From Oscillatoriaceae cyanobacterium Prado104 (GTDB taxonomy: Bacteria > Cyanobacteriota > Cyanobacteriia > Cyanobacteriales > Microcoleaceae): a stretch of DNA of 64,000 bases. The stretch spans positions 1 through 64,000 of the forward strand of contig JALOON010000007.1 in NCBI GenBank assembly GCA_025454405.1, read 5' to 3'. Positions 1-9,650 of the stretch are shown in pieces. How positions within the stretch are numbered: the first letter of the stretch is position 1; every line of letters begins with the position of its first letter. Made by a program: the position numbers and the translations under genes. The notes beneath the pieces are model-generated. The model saw only the letters and a list, made by a program, of their open reading frames with translations. It did no database searches and was not told the origin of the DNA.

Positions 1-305
1 TGAACTTGACCAATTATGCGATCGAGCATCAAGGTATCAACAATATCAATGTTGGTGTCAAGTATCAGTACAGACAGGGGATTGCTGCGAATCAATATCC
101 CGATGTCAACCAGGTTTACAATAGCATCGACAGATTCTTGAAAAATTACCCTAATGAAACTGATTTCTGGGAAATTGTCAATAATAATTTGACGCAAAGA
201 GTGTTTGCTGACAATCCCTTATTGGATTCGCTGCAAATTGAGTTGGAAGTTTTGCCGACGAAGAACTTCCCTTACGATCTAAGCAGTATTGTATCGATTG
301 CTTAG
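1..305 (+). CDS. C-terminal end of a repeat-domain protein, paralogue of the next gene (5' partial)
   Basis: The frame is already open at position 3 (Asn-Leu before the TTG at 6), so this is the end of a longer protein running in from outside the window. The ~100 visible residues are one copy of the ~105-aa repeat found four times in the 914-aa protein downstream: NYAIEHQG, then YQY, QYPD, a helix ending NYPNETDFWEIVNNNLT, a VLPT strand, and the same SIVSIA ending. The two genes are probably tandem duplicates. The function is unknown; the fold is discussed under the 914-aa gene. Confidence 0.8.
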   Translation, partial: NLTNYAIEHQGINNINVGVKYQYRQGIAANQYPDVNQVYNSIDRFLKNYPNETDFWEIVNNNLTQRVFADNPLLDSLQIELEVLPTKNFPYDLSSIVSIA

Positions 306-744
306 TCCGTTGATAGCAGGGTGTGCAGTTTTAGGGCGCGCAGCGCGAACTTTACGTTTGTAGGGTGCGCGCTGCGCACCTTACAGCAGATTTCAAGTAA
401 GTGAGGTACAGAGAAACCCGGTTTCTTAAAGAAACCGGGTTTCTGGAGTGTACTTCATAAACCCGCAATCTGCTGTATATCAAATCCGGGCAAGCGCGAA
501 GCGGAGGGTTCTCACCCTCTTTATTCCTGAAACCCGCGAAGGCGGGTTTTGTACGTATAGTAGCGGTTTCAACCGCCCACTCATAAAGGGAATATCTAAT
601 TCGGATTTGGTATTACTTTAGAGTTTCGATCGCACAGCCCTGTGTTGGGCATATTCTCAAATATTAAATTAAATCTAAAGATAACTTGCTTTACCAAATA
701 TAAAATTTAGAATCTAAAATCTAAAATCAAAAATTGTATAATTT
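306..744. repeat. Intergenic space with dispersed palindromes
   Basis: There is no credible gene. It holds a GGGTGCGC...GCGCACC element (about 330-385) of the family clustered near 31.5 kb, the inverted repeat at 412-444, and a hairpin AACCCGC-gaag-GCGGGTT (531-548) ending in TTTT that could terminate the upstream gene. A TATAAT at 737-742 lies just before the ATG of the next gene. Confidence 0.6.
412..444. repeat. Perfect 16-bp inverted repeat around AAACCCGGTTTCT
   Basis: The arms 412-427 and 429-444 are exact reverse complements with one base between them. Each arm is itself nearly palindromic. Related AAACCCGGTTTC or AAACCGGGTTTC elements recur near 33.78, 39.09 and 57.91 kb, so this is a dispersed cyanobacterial repeat rather than a gene-specific site. 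Confidence 0.75.
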
Positions 745-3489
745 ATGTCGCTTGCACCAAGATTGTTGGACGATCGCCCTTTGGTAGCATCGATCGCGGG
801 TATTTCACAGCCGACGCTTGATTTATTTGACGGCAAGTTAGATCGGCTAAATCGAATGACTGTAATTGCAGCAGCCGCTGCTGGCAGTTTATTAGATTTC
901 AGTTCGGATTTACCCGGTAAACTGGATGCGGGCAATTCGGACAGTAACAGTTCGATCGACCCGATAAGTAGTTTCTCCGATTTTGGATTGTTAGAAGCAA
1001 GCAGCAGCAATCAGATATTCGATCGCGCCCTCACATCTCGATCGGAAAATCTCGCAACAGTTCAGCGAGACGAACTGACAGGAATGGATTTTCCTGCAGG
1101 AGATTCTAGCATAAATATCGAGCGATCGCAATCTCAAATTCCTGCACTGTTCCCAGCCGAAAATTGGACTTTCGATTTTAAAGATTACACGATCGACCAC
1201 CAAGGTTTAAACACGCTAAATATTAAAGTCGGTTACGGATTTAAACCGGGAATTGCCAGCACGGAATATCCCGATTTTGTCCCCATTTACCGAAGTATCG
1301 ACAATTTCTTAGTTAACTACCCCAACGAAACCGATTTTTGGGAAATACTTAACAAAAACTTGACCCAAAAAGTGCTTGATGAAAATCCGGTATTTGAAGA
1401 TGTAACAATTCAAATAGAAGTTTTGCCAACCAATCGCTTGCCCTACGATCGATCGAGTACGGTGTTCCGCAGTCGCAGCGGTCAACTGCAAGAAGCTTGG
1501 AATTTTTCGCTGCAAAATTACGCGATCGAACATCAAGGACTTAACAAGCTGAATCTCGATGTCAACTATCAATACAAGCCAGGAATCACCCGCGAAGAAT
1601 ATCCCGATTTCGTACCAATTTTCCAACGCATTGACAATTTCCTCACCAACTATCCGAACGAAACAGATTTTTGGGAAATTGTCAACAGAAACTTAACCAA
1701 AACTTTGCTTGATGAAAATCCGGCACTGGGCGCAATAAACATCGATTTCAACGTTCTGCCCAGTACCCAACTGCCCTACAACCGGACCAGCAAAGTTACC
1801 CGCACTCAACCCAGCAATCGCGAAGGAACTTTTTTAATCGGCAATACCAGGGGCAACAACATCCTGCGGTTTGATGGCAAAACTGGCAACTTTTTAGGCG
1901 AATTTGTAACGGCGGGCAGCGGCGGTTTAGTTGCTCCCGATACGATAATTTTTGGTCCCGACGGCAACGGCGACGGCAATTCAGATATTTACGTTGCTAG
2001 CGGCGACAAAGCTGGAAATTCCCGAGAAAATGGGGCATCTGCCATCTTGCGCTACGACGGAATTACTGGGGAATTTATTGACAGGTTTGTCGGCGACAAT
2101 CCGAATACTCAAACCGATGAAACTGGCGGACTGTTTCGCCCTTACGGTTTAGTTTTTAGCCCGGATGGCAATCTTTACGCCAGCAGTTTCTTGAGCGACA
2201 AAATTCTCCGCTACGATGGCAAAACCGGGCAGTTTCTTGATGTCTTTGCCTCGGGAAACCAGCAAGCTGGAGGGTTGAACGGACCTAACGGTTTGCTATT
2301 TGCTCCTGACGGCTTTTTGTACGTAACAACCCAGGGGAGTGTTGCCCGCAACGATCGAGCGGATTTCAGCGATAATTTCCCCAGTCAGGTGCTGCGTTAC
2401 AACCCAGTTTCCAAGGAATTTAGTATTTTTGCTTCCCCCGATCCTTCGCCTCGGAGTTTTGGATTTGCGAGCCTTTTGGGAATGGCGATCGGACCTGTTG
2501 ATGGCGATTTGTATGTCAGCGATTTTGCCAACGATATCCGGCGCTACAATTTAAAATCGGGGGAATTAATCGAGGTTTTACCTACTAATTATACTGGCAC
2601 GAGTCCCAGCAGCAATTTTATCGGCAGTTTGGCTTTTTCTCCGATCGGCAATCTGTTTGCTGTGGGTTTTGACAATCGCGGAAATGCTGGAAATGCTGGG
2701 GCAGTTTTACGGTTTAACGGTGCAACTGGCGACCCACTGCCCGCCACCGGCAAAGAAAATGCGATCTTTGTTTCTCCTGACAGCAAGTTGCAGCGTCCGA
2801 TCGGGATTGCTTTCTTCCCGAACGATGCTAAATTAGTTGAAAAGTGGAATTTTACTGCTGCAAATTACCCGATCGACCATCAAGGATTGAATAACTTAAA
2901 CTTGGATGTTAATTACAAGTATCAAGAGGGGATTCAAAATTTCCAGTATCCCGATTTTGTGCCGATTTACAAAGCTATTGATAGTTATTTGGTTAATTAC
3001 CAGAACGAAACAGATTTTTGGGAAATAGTTAACAAAAAATTGACGGAGAAATTGCTGTCAGAAAGTCCGGCACTGTCTTCTGTGACTGTGAAATTGGATG
3101 TTTTGCCCACCAATAGATTGCCTTACAATCGCGCCAGTACAGTTACTCGCACTGCAGGCGGTAAATTGGGCGAATCGTGGAATTTTCAGTTTGCCAATTA
3201 TTCGATCGACCATCAAGGTTTGAACAATCTGAATATTGATGTCAGTTACCAGTACAAACAAGGAATAACGCCAGCAGAATATCCTGATTTCGTGCCGATT
3301 TATAACACCATCGATAAATTTTTGACAGATTATCCCAACGAAACAGATTTCTGGGAAATTGTCAATAAGAATTTGACGCAAAAAGTGTTAGCTGAAAATC
3401 CTGTTTTGGATGCGCTGCGAATTGACATTGCAGTTTTGCCTACCCAGAGATTGCCTTACGATCGAGCTAGTATTGTATCGATCGCTTGA
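745..3489 (+). CDS. 914-aa protein: four ~105-aa repeats around an NHL/SMP-30-like beta-propeller
   Basis: The repeats start near residues 139, 249, 699 and 810. Each reads W.F...Y.IDHQGLN.LN, a YQY strand, EYPDFVPIY, a helix with NYPNETDFWEIVN..LT, a VLPT strand and a closing Y.R.S.V. Between repeats 2 and 3 (about 362-690) lies a propeller-like region with repeated LRYDGKTG, FSPDGNLY and GPDGNGDGNSD motifs, typical of NHL or SMP-30 folds. The first ~135 residues are low in recognisable motifs, with no clear signal peptide. No catalytic motif was recognised. The pattern strand-strand, helix, strand is reminiscent of T-fold (tunnelling-fold) subunits, which is only inference. A TATAAT ends two bases before the ATG, with no Shine-Dalgarno site, so either the transcript is leaderless or translation starts further in. 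The upstream partial gene is a paralogue. Confidence 0.75.
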   Translation: MSLAPRLLDDRPLVASIAGISQPTLDLFDGKLDRLNRMTVIAAAAAGSLLDFSSDLPGKLDAGNSDSNSSIDPISSFSDFGLLEASSSNQIFDRALTSRSENLATVQRDELTGMDFPAGDSSINIERSQSQIPALFPAENWTFDFKDYTIDHQGLNTLNIKVGYGFKPGIASTEYPDFVPIYRSIDNFLVNYPNETDFWEILNKNLTQKVLDENPVFEDVTIQIEVLPTNRLPYDRSSTVFRSRSGQLQEAWNFSLQNYAIEHQGLNKLNLDVNYQYKPGITREEYPDFVPIFQRIDNFLTNYPNETDFWEIVNRNLTKTLLDENPALGAINIDFNVLPSTQLPYNRTSKVTRTQPSNREGTFLIGNTRGNNILRFDGKTGNFLGEFVTAGSGGLVAPDTIIFGPDGNGDGNSDIYVASGDKAGNSRENGASAILRYDGITGEFIDRFVGDNPNTQTDETGGLFRPYGLVFSPDGNLYASSFLSDKILRYDGKTGQFLDVFASGNQQAGGLNGPNGLLFAPDGFLYVTTQGSVARNDRADFSDNFPSQVLRYNPVSKEFSIFASPDPSPRSFGFASLLGMAIGPVDGDLYVSDFANDIRRYNLKSGELIEVLPTNYTGTSPSSNFIGSLAFSPIGNLFAVGFDNRGNAGNAGAVLRFNGATGDPLPATGKENAIFVSPDSKLQRPIGIAFFPNDAKLVEKWNFTAANYPIDHQGLNNLNLDVNYKYQEGIQNFQYPDFVPIYKAIDSYLVNYQNETDFWEIVNKKLTEKLLSESPALSSVTVKLDVLPTNRLPYNRASTVTRTAGGKLGESWNFQFANYSIDHQGLNNLNIDVSYQYKQGITPAEYPDFVPIYNTIDKFLTDYPNETDFWEIVNKNLTQKVLAENPVLDALRIDIAVLPTQRLPYDRASIVSIA

Positions 3490-4743
3490 AGGAGTTTTGA
3501 GTTTTGAGTTGTTCGGGAGTTTTGAGTTTTGAGTTTTGAGTTTTGAGTTGAAGAAAAGTTGTGAGTTGTGAGTTGTGAGTTAAAGACAGTTTGCGGGAGT
3601 TTTGAGTTTTGAGTTTTGAGTTTTGAGTTAAAGACAGTTTGCGGGAGTTTTGAGTTTTGAGTTTTGAGTTTTGAGTTAAAGACAGTTGGTAAGGAGTTTT
3701 GAGTTGTTGTAGGCTGCGTCGCCACCAACAATCCCCAAAAAAAATTGACAATTTAATAGCGATGCACCTTACCAGTTGACGTGCATGACAGTTGACAATC
3801 GTGAATCTCCCAATCAAAAATCGCAAATCTCCCAATCTCAAATCTCAAATTTCAAATTTCAAATCGTTCAATTCCCTAATCCCAAATCTCAAATCTCAAA
3901 TCGTTCAAATCTCAAATCTCAAATCGATTGACAGTTGACTGTTGGTTGCTTGCACGAAAACAGTCATCAGTCAACAGTCAGTAGTCATCAGTTATTAGCC
4001 AAAGTCATTACTTCCTTCTTCCTTCTTCCTTCTTCCTTCTTCCAGTTAGAGGCATCGCGAACATCTATCTTTGGGTGGATGCAGTTTGTTTGCTTTGTAA
4101 GCGATGTTAGGGTTTTTCGGGGTACTCTAATGCGGGAATCTCCACTGGCAGCAAAAGGTAAAACAAACAGCGACGAAAATTTTTAGATTTTTTTAACAAA
4201 ACAACAAATTTGAAACGATCGTGGGATAATTCTAGGTGATTTTATTTAGATAAAAAACTCAAAATAATGATAAATCTGCCAAAAATAGAGAATTTTCAGT
4301 GTTTTTGCCGAACGAGTCAGGCATGAAGCGAACAGGAGATCTGCAGGCTGCTGACACCTTTTCCCAACAAAACGCGACGGCTGGCTAGCTGCCAACCTTT
4401 GACGCATCATTCATTCCCCATCTAAAATCTAAAATCAAAAATGGTATGACTCCCCGACAGGCAGACAAAGACGCGAACCAAGTTGCGATCGAGTTGCCAA
4501 TGCTGAAGTTGTCAGCTACTTATGGGTGTGTGAAACCGGGTTGTTTGCGAAAACACTTTGTACTCGCCCGCAGATTCAGTAAAAACAGAGGTTTGCATGC
4601 CCGATCGCGCTTGTTCTGGTTGTTGTGAAAACAGTTGATTTTTATAAGTTTGTCAATACTATTAAAGAAATAGGGCTTTTAGGGGTATGCGATCGGCTAG
4701 CATCTGCCAGATTATCTTCCGGATTCGCGAGCTAAATATTTAA
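3490..4743. repeat. Intergenic repeat field: TTTTGAG heptamers, CAAATCT and CTTCCTT tracts
   Basis: From 3488 to 3712 the sequence is built almost wholly from GTTTTGAG/TTTTGAG units in three or four blocks. From 3780 to 3935 it is CAAATCTCAAAT-type, at 3950-3990 a GTCATCAGTCA type, and at 4008-4042 a CTTCCTT run. The rest (4050-4743) is AT-rich and contains the promoter region of the next kinase. Short open frames here have no family-like character and were not called. Confidence 0.7.
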
Positions 4744-7572
4744 ATGAAAGAAAGTTGTGTGAAAACGCTAAATATCCTATTAGTAGAAGACAGTCCGCTA
4801 GATGCCGAACTGATCGAGGCATATTTAACTGAGGGCGGAATCGAGTTTTCTCTAATCTGCGTCGAAACTCGCTCCGATTTTGTAGCAGCCTTGGAACAAA
4901 ACTGTTTTGACATTATTTTGGCAGATTACATGCTGCCTTGTTTTAACGGGATTGCAGCGCTGGAAATCGCCCGCGAAACTTGTCCGGGAGTGCCGTTTAT
5001 TTTTGTATCGGCGACTTTGGGCGAAGAAGTGGCGATCGAAACATTGAAAAGCGGCGCTACAGATTACGTTCTCAAACGCCGTTTAGCGCGGCTGGTGCCT
5101 TCGATCGAACGGGCATTGCGGGAAGTTCAAGAACGCCTCGAACTCAAACAAGCCCAAGCGCAGCGCCAAGAAAGCGAAGAGAGATTTCGGATTATGGCAG
5201 ACACCGCACCGGTGATGATTTGGATGTCTGGTGCCAACAAACTTTGCGATTACTGTAACAAAGTCTGGCTGGAGTTTACGGGTCGAACTTTGGCGCAAGA
5301 AACCGGCAAGGGGTGGATGGAAAGCTTGCACCCCGATGACTTGCAGCACTTTCTGGATGTCTCGAACTCGGCCTTCGAGGCTAGGGTTGAGTGCCGCATG
5401 GAGTTTCGTTTGAGGCGCGCTGACGGCGAGTACAGGTGGATTTTGAGTACGGGCGTACCCCGGTACAGGCGCGATCGCACTTTTGCAGGTTACATCGGTT
5501 CCTGCATCGATATTAGCGATCGCAAACTGGCAGAACAAGAAAAAGCAGCAGCTTTGGAACGCGAACAAGCCGCGAGAGTGCAAGCTGAAGAGATAGCCCA
5601 AGAATTGTTAAAGGCCAACCAGCGCATCAGCAATATTCTGGAAAGCATTACCGACGGCTTTGTCGCCGTTGATGACAAGTGGCGCTTTACCTATGCCAAC
5701 CGCAAAGCAGTAGAACTGTTGGGCAAGTCCCAAACGGACTGTATGAGCAAAACCATGTGGGAACTGCTTCCCTGTTCGCCAGAATCAAAATGTTACGCAA
5801 TGGCTCGCCAAGCCGTAGCCGAACGAGTTACCCTCGAATACGAAGAATTCGATCGAACTTTAAATAAATGGTTTAACGTGCGCCTGTATCCGTCAGAGTT
5901 GGGTGTGTCGGCTTATTTTCAAGACATCACCGCCCGCAAGCAAACAGAAGCAGCCCTCCAAGCCAGCGAAGCCAAGCTGCGATTTTTGGCAGAAGCTAAT
6001 TTAATCGGCATTCTGTTCAGCGATATTTACGGCGGTATTAGCAACGCCAACGATGAGTTTTTGCGGATAGTTGGCTACACGCGGGAACAATTGCAGCGGG
6101 GGGAAATGTGCTGGAGAGACATCACCCCGCCGGAATACCTGCCCCTCGACGAGATCGGAATTGCACAAGCACAAGCAACCGGCGCTTGCACTCCTTACGA
6201 GAAAGAATACCAGCGACCCGACGGCAGCCGCATTTCTGTTTTGATCGGATACGTTTTGCTCGGGGAAAAGCGGGAAGAAGCTGTAGCTTTTGTGATGGAT
6301 TTGAGCGAACGCAAGCACTTGGAAGCACAACTGCGCGATCGAGCTGAGGAATTAGATCGCGTCAACCGAATCAAAGATGAGTTTCTGGCAACATTGTCCC
6401 ACGAACTGCGGACGCCGCTGAATGCCATGCTAGGGTGGACGCAACTGCTGCGCTACCGCAAGTTTGACGAACAGACGACTGTTCGAGCTCTGGAGACGAT
6501 CGACCGCAATACTCGCTCTCTGGCGGCGCTGATCGAAGATTTGCTAGACTTGTCGCGGATTGTTACCGGCAAGCTGTCGCTGAATTTGCGATCGGTAGAT
6601 GCGATCGCAACTGTTGAAGCCGCGATCGATACTCTTGCACCCGCCGCGCAGGCAAAAAATATTGAAATCGTCACTGATTTTGACCCCGCAACCGGACGGA
6701 TTTACGGGGATGCCGGCCGCTTGCAGCAGGTAGCTTGGAATTTGCTATCGAATGCGATCAAATTTACTCCCGAAGGCGGGCAGGTAACAGTAACGCTGCG
6801 GAAGTTGGGAAGTCCGATCGCTTGCAAGTTAGAATCTGGGGAAAATTTATCTCCTGCTACCGTTGAAATTGAAGTCAGCGATACTGGAGAAGGCATCGAG
6901 CGGGAGTTTTTACCCCGCGTGTTCGATCGTTTCAGCCAAGCCGACAGCACGAGTTCGCGATCGCACAACGGATTGGGTTTGGGTTTGGCGATTGTCCGGC
7001 ACTTGGTGGAACTGCACGGGGGAACGGTGCAAGCGGAATCTGCTGGGAAGGGGCAAGGAGCGAGGTTTTGCGTGCGGCTGCCAGTCAAACAGCCCGAGGG
7101 TGACAGGGCCTTTGCGGTTGCGGGCCAGGAAAAGTTTTTGGTTCCAGAAAAAAGGGCGATCGCATCGGTACGGGAATTGACTGCTAGCGCCAACCTCAGC
7201 GGGCTGCGGGTGTTGGTGGTCGATGACGACTGGGATTCCCTGGATTTTGCGCGCGCGATACTCGAAGACTGCAGGGCCCAGGTGGAGACTGCTGATTCGG
7301 CAAGGCAAGCCCTGGAGGCAATTAAAAGGCGCGCGCCGGATATTTTGGTTAGCGATATCAGTATGCCAGTGGAGAACGGATGCACTTTGCTGCAGCAAAT
7401 ACGGGCGATCGAGCGCGGCAGCGCAATTCCGGCGGTGGCGCTAACAGCCCATGCTAGGGTCGAGGAACGGGTGCGGGCGCTGCGGGAAGGTTTTCAAATT
7501 CATTTACCAAAGCCGATCGAACCTGCGGAGTTAGTGGCGGTAGTGGCAAGTTTGGCGGCTCGCGATCGTTAA
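4744..7572 (+). CDS. Hybrid sensor histidine kinase (REC-PAS-PAS-PAS-HisKA-HATPase-REC)
   Basis: This is a soluble two-component kinase with receiver domains at both ends. The N-terminal REC (residues 8-125) has the acidic pair E15/D16, phosphoacceptor D61 (ILADYMLP) and K111. Three PAS regions follow at about 145-265 (with a PAC-type W and R pattern), 290-400 and 410-525. HisKA has SHELRTPLN with phospho-accepting H553; the HATPase has the N-box LLSNAIKF near 668, DTGEG and the GLGLGLAIV lid. The C-terminal REC (about 818-940) has D871 in LVSDISMP. No membrane segments or HAMP are seen, so the signal is probably cytoplasmic or comes from phosphotransfer to the N-terminal REC. It stands alone, with no response regulator next to it. 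The ATG start lies just before the REC domain. Confidence 0.95.
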   Translation: MKESCVKTLNILLVEDSPLDAELIEAYLTEGGIEFSLICVETRSDFVAALEQNCFDIILADYMLPCFNGIAALEIARETCPGVPFIFVSATLGEEVAIETLKSGATDYVLKRRLARLVPSIERALREVQERLELKQAQAQRQESEERFRIMADTAPVMIWMSGANKLCDYCNKVWLEFTGRTLAQETGKGWMESLHPDDLQHFLDVSNSAFEARVECRMEFRLRRADGEYRWILSTGVPRYRRDRTFAGYIGSCIDISDRKLAEQEKAAALEREQAARVQAEEIAQELLKANQRISNILESITDGFVAVDDKWRFTYANRKAVELLGKSQTDCMSKTMWELLPCSPESKCYAMARQAVAERVTLEYEEFDRTLNKWFNVRLYPSELGVSAYFQDITARKQTEAALQASEAKLRFLAEANLIGILFSDIYGGISNANDEFLRIVGYTREQLQRGEMCWRDITPPEYLPLDEIGIAQAQATGACTPYEKEYQRPDGSRISVLIGYVLLGEKREEAVAFVMDLSERKHLEAQLRDRAEELDRVNRIKDEFLATLSHELRTPLNAMLGWTQLLRYRKFDEQTTVRALETIDRNTRSLAALIEDLLDLSRIVTGKLSLNLRSVDAIATVEAAIDTLAPAAQAKNIEIVTDFDPATGRIYGDAGRLQQVAWNLLSNAIKFTPEGGQVTVTLRKLGSPIACKLESGENLSPATVEIEVSDTGEGIEREFLPRVFDRFSQADSTSSRSHNGLGLGLAIVRHLVELHGGTVQAESAGKGQGARFCVRLPVKQPEGDRAFAVAGQEKFLVPEKRAIASVRELTASANLSGLRVLVVDDDWDSLDFARAILEDCRAQVETADSARQALEAIKRRAPDILVSDISMPVENGCTLLQQIRAIERGSAIPAVALTAHARVEERVRALREGFQIHLPKPIEPAELVAVVASLAARDR

Positions 7573-8120
7573 ATAGTTGATAGTTGGTAAGGAGTTTTGA
7601 GTTGTTCGGGAGTTTTGAGTTTTGAGTTTTGAGTTTTGAGTTAAAGACAGAAGGAGTTTTGAGTTATGAATAGTGCGAGCGTCCCCGCTCGCGATCGATT
7701 CAGAGTGCGAGCGTCCCCGCTCGCGATCGATAATCAATTACTTTCCCACTCTGCCCCTCCCAATACCACGTCTTTTATTTTCTTTTGTTTTATTTTATTT
7801 TATTTTAATATTCGAGCCGGAATACTTTAAGATTTAATAACAGCTAGATCGATCGGGACTCAGACAAAAAGTAGCTTGACACGCTACTCATAGCGGTAAG
7901 GCACGCGCTGCGCGCCCTACATCAGCGAGTTGATGCGTAATTTATGATTCCCGGCCGATGTCACAAAAACGGTTTGTAGTGCGGACTTCAGTCCGTTCCA
8001 TCTTGCAGATCCAAGTCCCCATTACGAACTAATCCGATCGCCCTCAATCGATCGAACAGTTTCTCAGTCCTGTTTGTCGCTGATACAACTCAATTTCTGA
8101 CAAGAGTTGCTGTCAGTTTA
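7573..8120. repeat. Intergenic repeats, including a shared composite element
   Basis: There are TTTTGAG heptamers at 7592-7650. Two tandem copies of a ~28-bp unit containing GCGAGCGTCCCCGCTCGCGA lie at about 7671-7730. A tract of TTTTATTT follows at 7775-7808. From about 7850 to 8010 there is a composite element (CGATCGGGACT, TTGACAC, CATAGCGGTAAGG, then TTTGTAGTGCGGACTTCAG) that closely parallels 55575-55775. No gene is visible. Confidence 0.65.
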
Positions 8121-9476
8121 ATGCTTGTTGCAAACTTCCTTATCCTCAAAATGGATTTACTATTTTTTCTCATTGTCTCATTCATACTGTTGTTAGCTAG
8201 CGCCCTCAAAGGTTACTTTATTGCTTATCCGCTGCTAGTTTCCCTGGTAATTTTTATTGCTATTTTGTTAACCAAAGGATTTACACTGCCCAGTCTCATT
8301 GCAATGGCGATCGCCGGCAGCAAAAAATCTTTTTCAGTTATTAGTATCTTACTTTTAATCGGAGCCGTAATGGCTGTCTGGATGGCTGCGGGGACAGTTC
8401 CGATACTCGTATATTGGGGAATCAAGCTGATTAACCCGCAGTATTTTATCTTGTCAGCCTTCATTTTAACTAGCCTGATTTCTCTAATTATCGGCACATC
8501 TTTTGCTACGGCAAGCACGATCGGTCTTGCCTTAATCATCGCCGCCAGCGGCAGTGGCGTCAATCCCAATATCATCGGCGGTGCAATAATTGCCGGCGCT
8601 TATTTTGGCGATCGGTGTTCGCCGATGTCTTCCGGCGCTAATTTGATTGCTGGCATCACCCGCACCGAACTTTATACTAATTTTAAAAATATGGCGGTGA
8701 CAGCCTTTTACCCGCTGGTACTTTCCACCATTCTCTATTTAATTCTCTCCCTAGCAAATCCCGTCGAACTTGGCAATAATACCTTAGCTGTTGAAATTAA
8801 CGAAACCTTCAATCTCACCTGGATAACTTTGCTGCCAGCATTGACAATTTTCCTGTTTTGTATTATGCGAATTCAGGTCAAGCTTGCAATGGCAGCTAGC
8901 GTAATTGTAGCAGGCGCGATCGCGATTTTTGTTCAAGGTAATTCCCCGATCGAAGTGCTGCAGTTTGCCATGACAGGCTTTAAATTAGACTCAACTTCGA
9001 GTTTAGCAAATATCGTAACGGGCGGTGGCATACTGTCGATGGCAAAATCGGCAACAGTGATAATTGTATCGACAGCATTTGCCGGAATTTTTGCCGGAAC
9101 AAAAACGCTAAATTTCATTGAAAAATATGTAAACAAAGCTCGATCGAGAGGCGATTTATTTTTGGGAACCACCACCATCAGCATTTTATCAGCAGCATTT
9201 GGATGTACCCAAACGATCGCGATTCTCCTCACACATCAGTTAGTTGAGAAAAAGTACATTAAAGAAGGATTAGAGGGCGATCGATTGGCAATAGATTTAG
9301 AAAATACGGCTGTCGTACTCGCTCCATTAATCCCTTGGAATATAGCTGGATTAGTCCCGGCAACTATTTTGCATATCGATGCGGGTTATATACCTTATGC
9401 CTTTTATTTATATCTGATTCCCGTCTTAAATTTGGTGCAAATGAAATTAGTTAAACGCTATAAATATCAGCTATAG
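8121..9476 (+). CDS. NhaC-family Na+/H+ antiporter
   Basis: This is a polytopic inner-membrane transporter expected to exchange Na+ for H+. The 451 residues contain about ten to eleven hydrophobic segments. The diagnostic NhaC stretch GDRCSPMSSGANL lies near residues 166-178, preceded by the conserved GTSFATASTIG. A second conserved part is FGCTQTIAILLTH. The length fits the family (about 440-460 aa). A second ATG at 8151, immediately before the first membrane segment, is an equally good start; neither has a clear ribosome binding site. It stands alone, converging on the PEP-CTERM gene. Its partner ion (Na+ alone or a Na+/lactate- or malate-linked variant) cannot be told from sequence. Confidence 0.88.
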   Translation: MLVANFLILKMDLLFFLIVSFILLLASALKGYFIAYPLLVSLVIFIAILLTKGFTLPSLIAMAIAGSKKSFSVISILLLIGAVMAVWMAAGTVPILVYWGIKLINPQYFILSAFILTSLISLIIGTSFATASTIGLALIIAASGSGVNPNIIGGAIIAGAYFGDRCSPMSSGANLIAGITRTELYTNFKNMAVTAFYPLVLSTILYLILSLANPVELGNNTLAVEINETFNLTWITLLPALTIFLFCIMRIQVKLAMAASVIVAGAIAIFVQGNSPIEVLQFAMTGFKLDSTSSLANIVTGGGILSMAKSATVIIVSTAFAGIFAGTKTLNFIEKYVNKARSRGDLFLGTTTISILSAAFGCTQTIAILLTHQLVEKKYIKEGLEGDRLAIDLENTAVVLAPLIPWNIAGLVPATILHIDAGYIPYAFYLYLIPVLNLVQMKLVKRYKYQL

Positions 9477-9556
9477 TTCTGGAGAGGGTCGGGTTTTTGA
9501 GAGCTGACCGTACTTTGTTAAATTACGGGCGATCGCACTTTATGAACAGAATAAAA

Positions 9557-9580
9557 GGCGAGCTATGCCACAAGCTCGCC
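9557..9580 (-). terminator. Probable intrinsic terminator of the PEP-CTERM gene
   Basis: GGCGAGCT (9557-9564) pairs with AGCTCGCC (9573-9580) around an 8-nt loop. Read on the minus strand the stem is followed at once by TTTTATT, and on the plus strand by CGCAAGTTTTT, so it could serve both converging genes. Confidence 0.65.
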
Positions 9581-9650
9581 CGCAAGTTTTTCTATTAGGA
9601 TGAAATCTTGCACCATTCTCAATTCCAGTCGCCTGCTCTGGGACAAAAAA

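Noticed and set aside
4446..4628. 60-aa open frame before the hybrid kinase
   Set aside because: Composition is Arg/Leu-rich without motif; the region looks like ordinary leader sequence.
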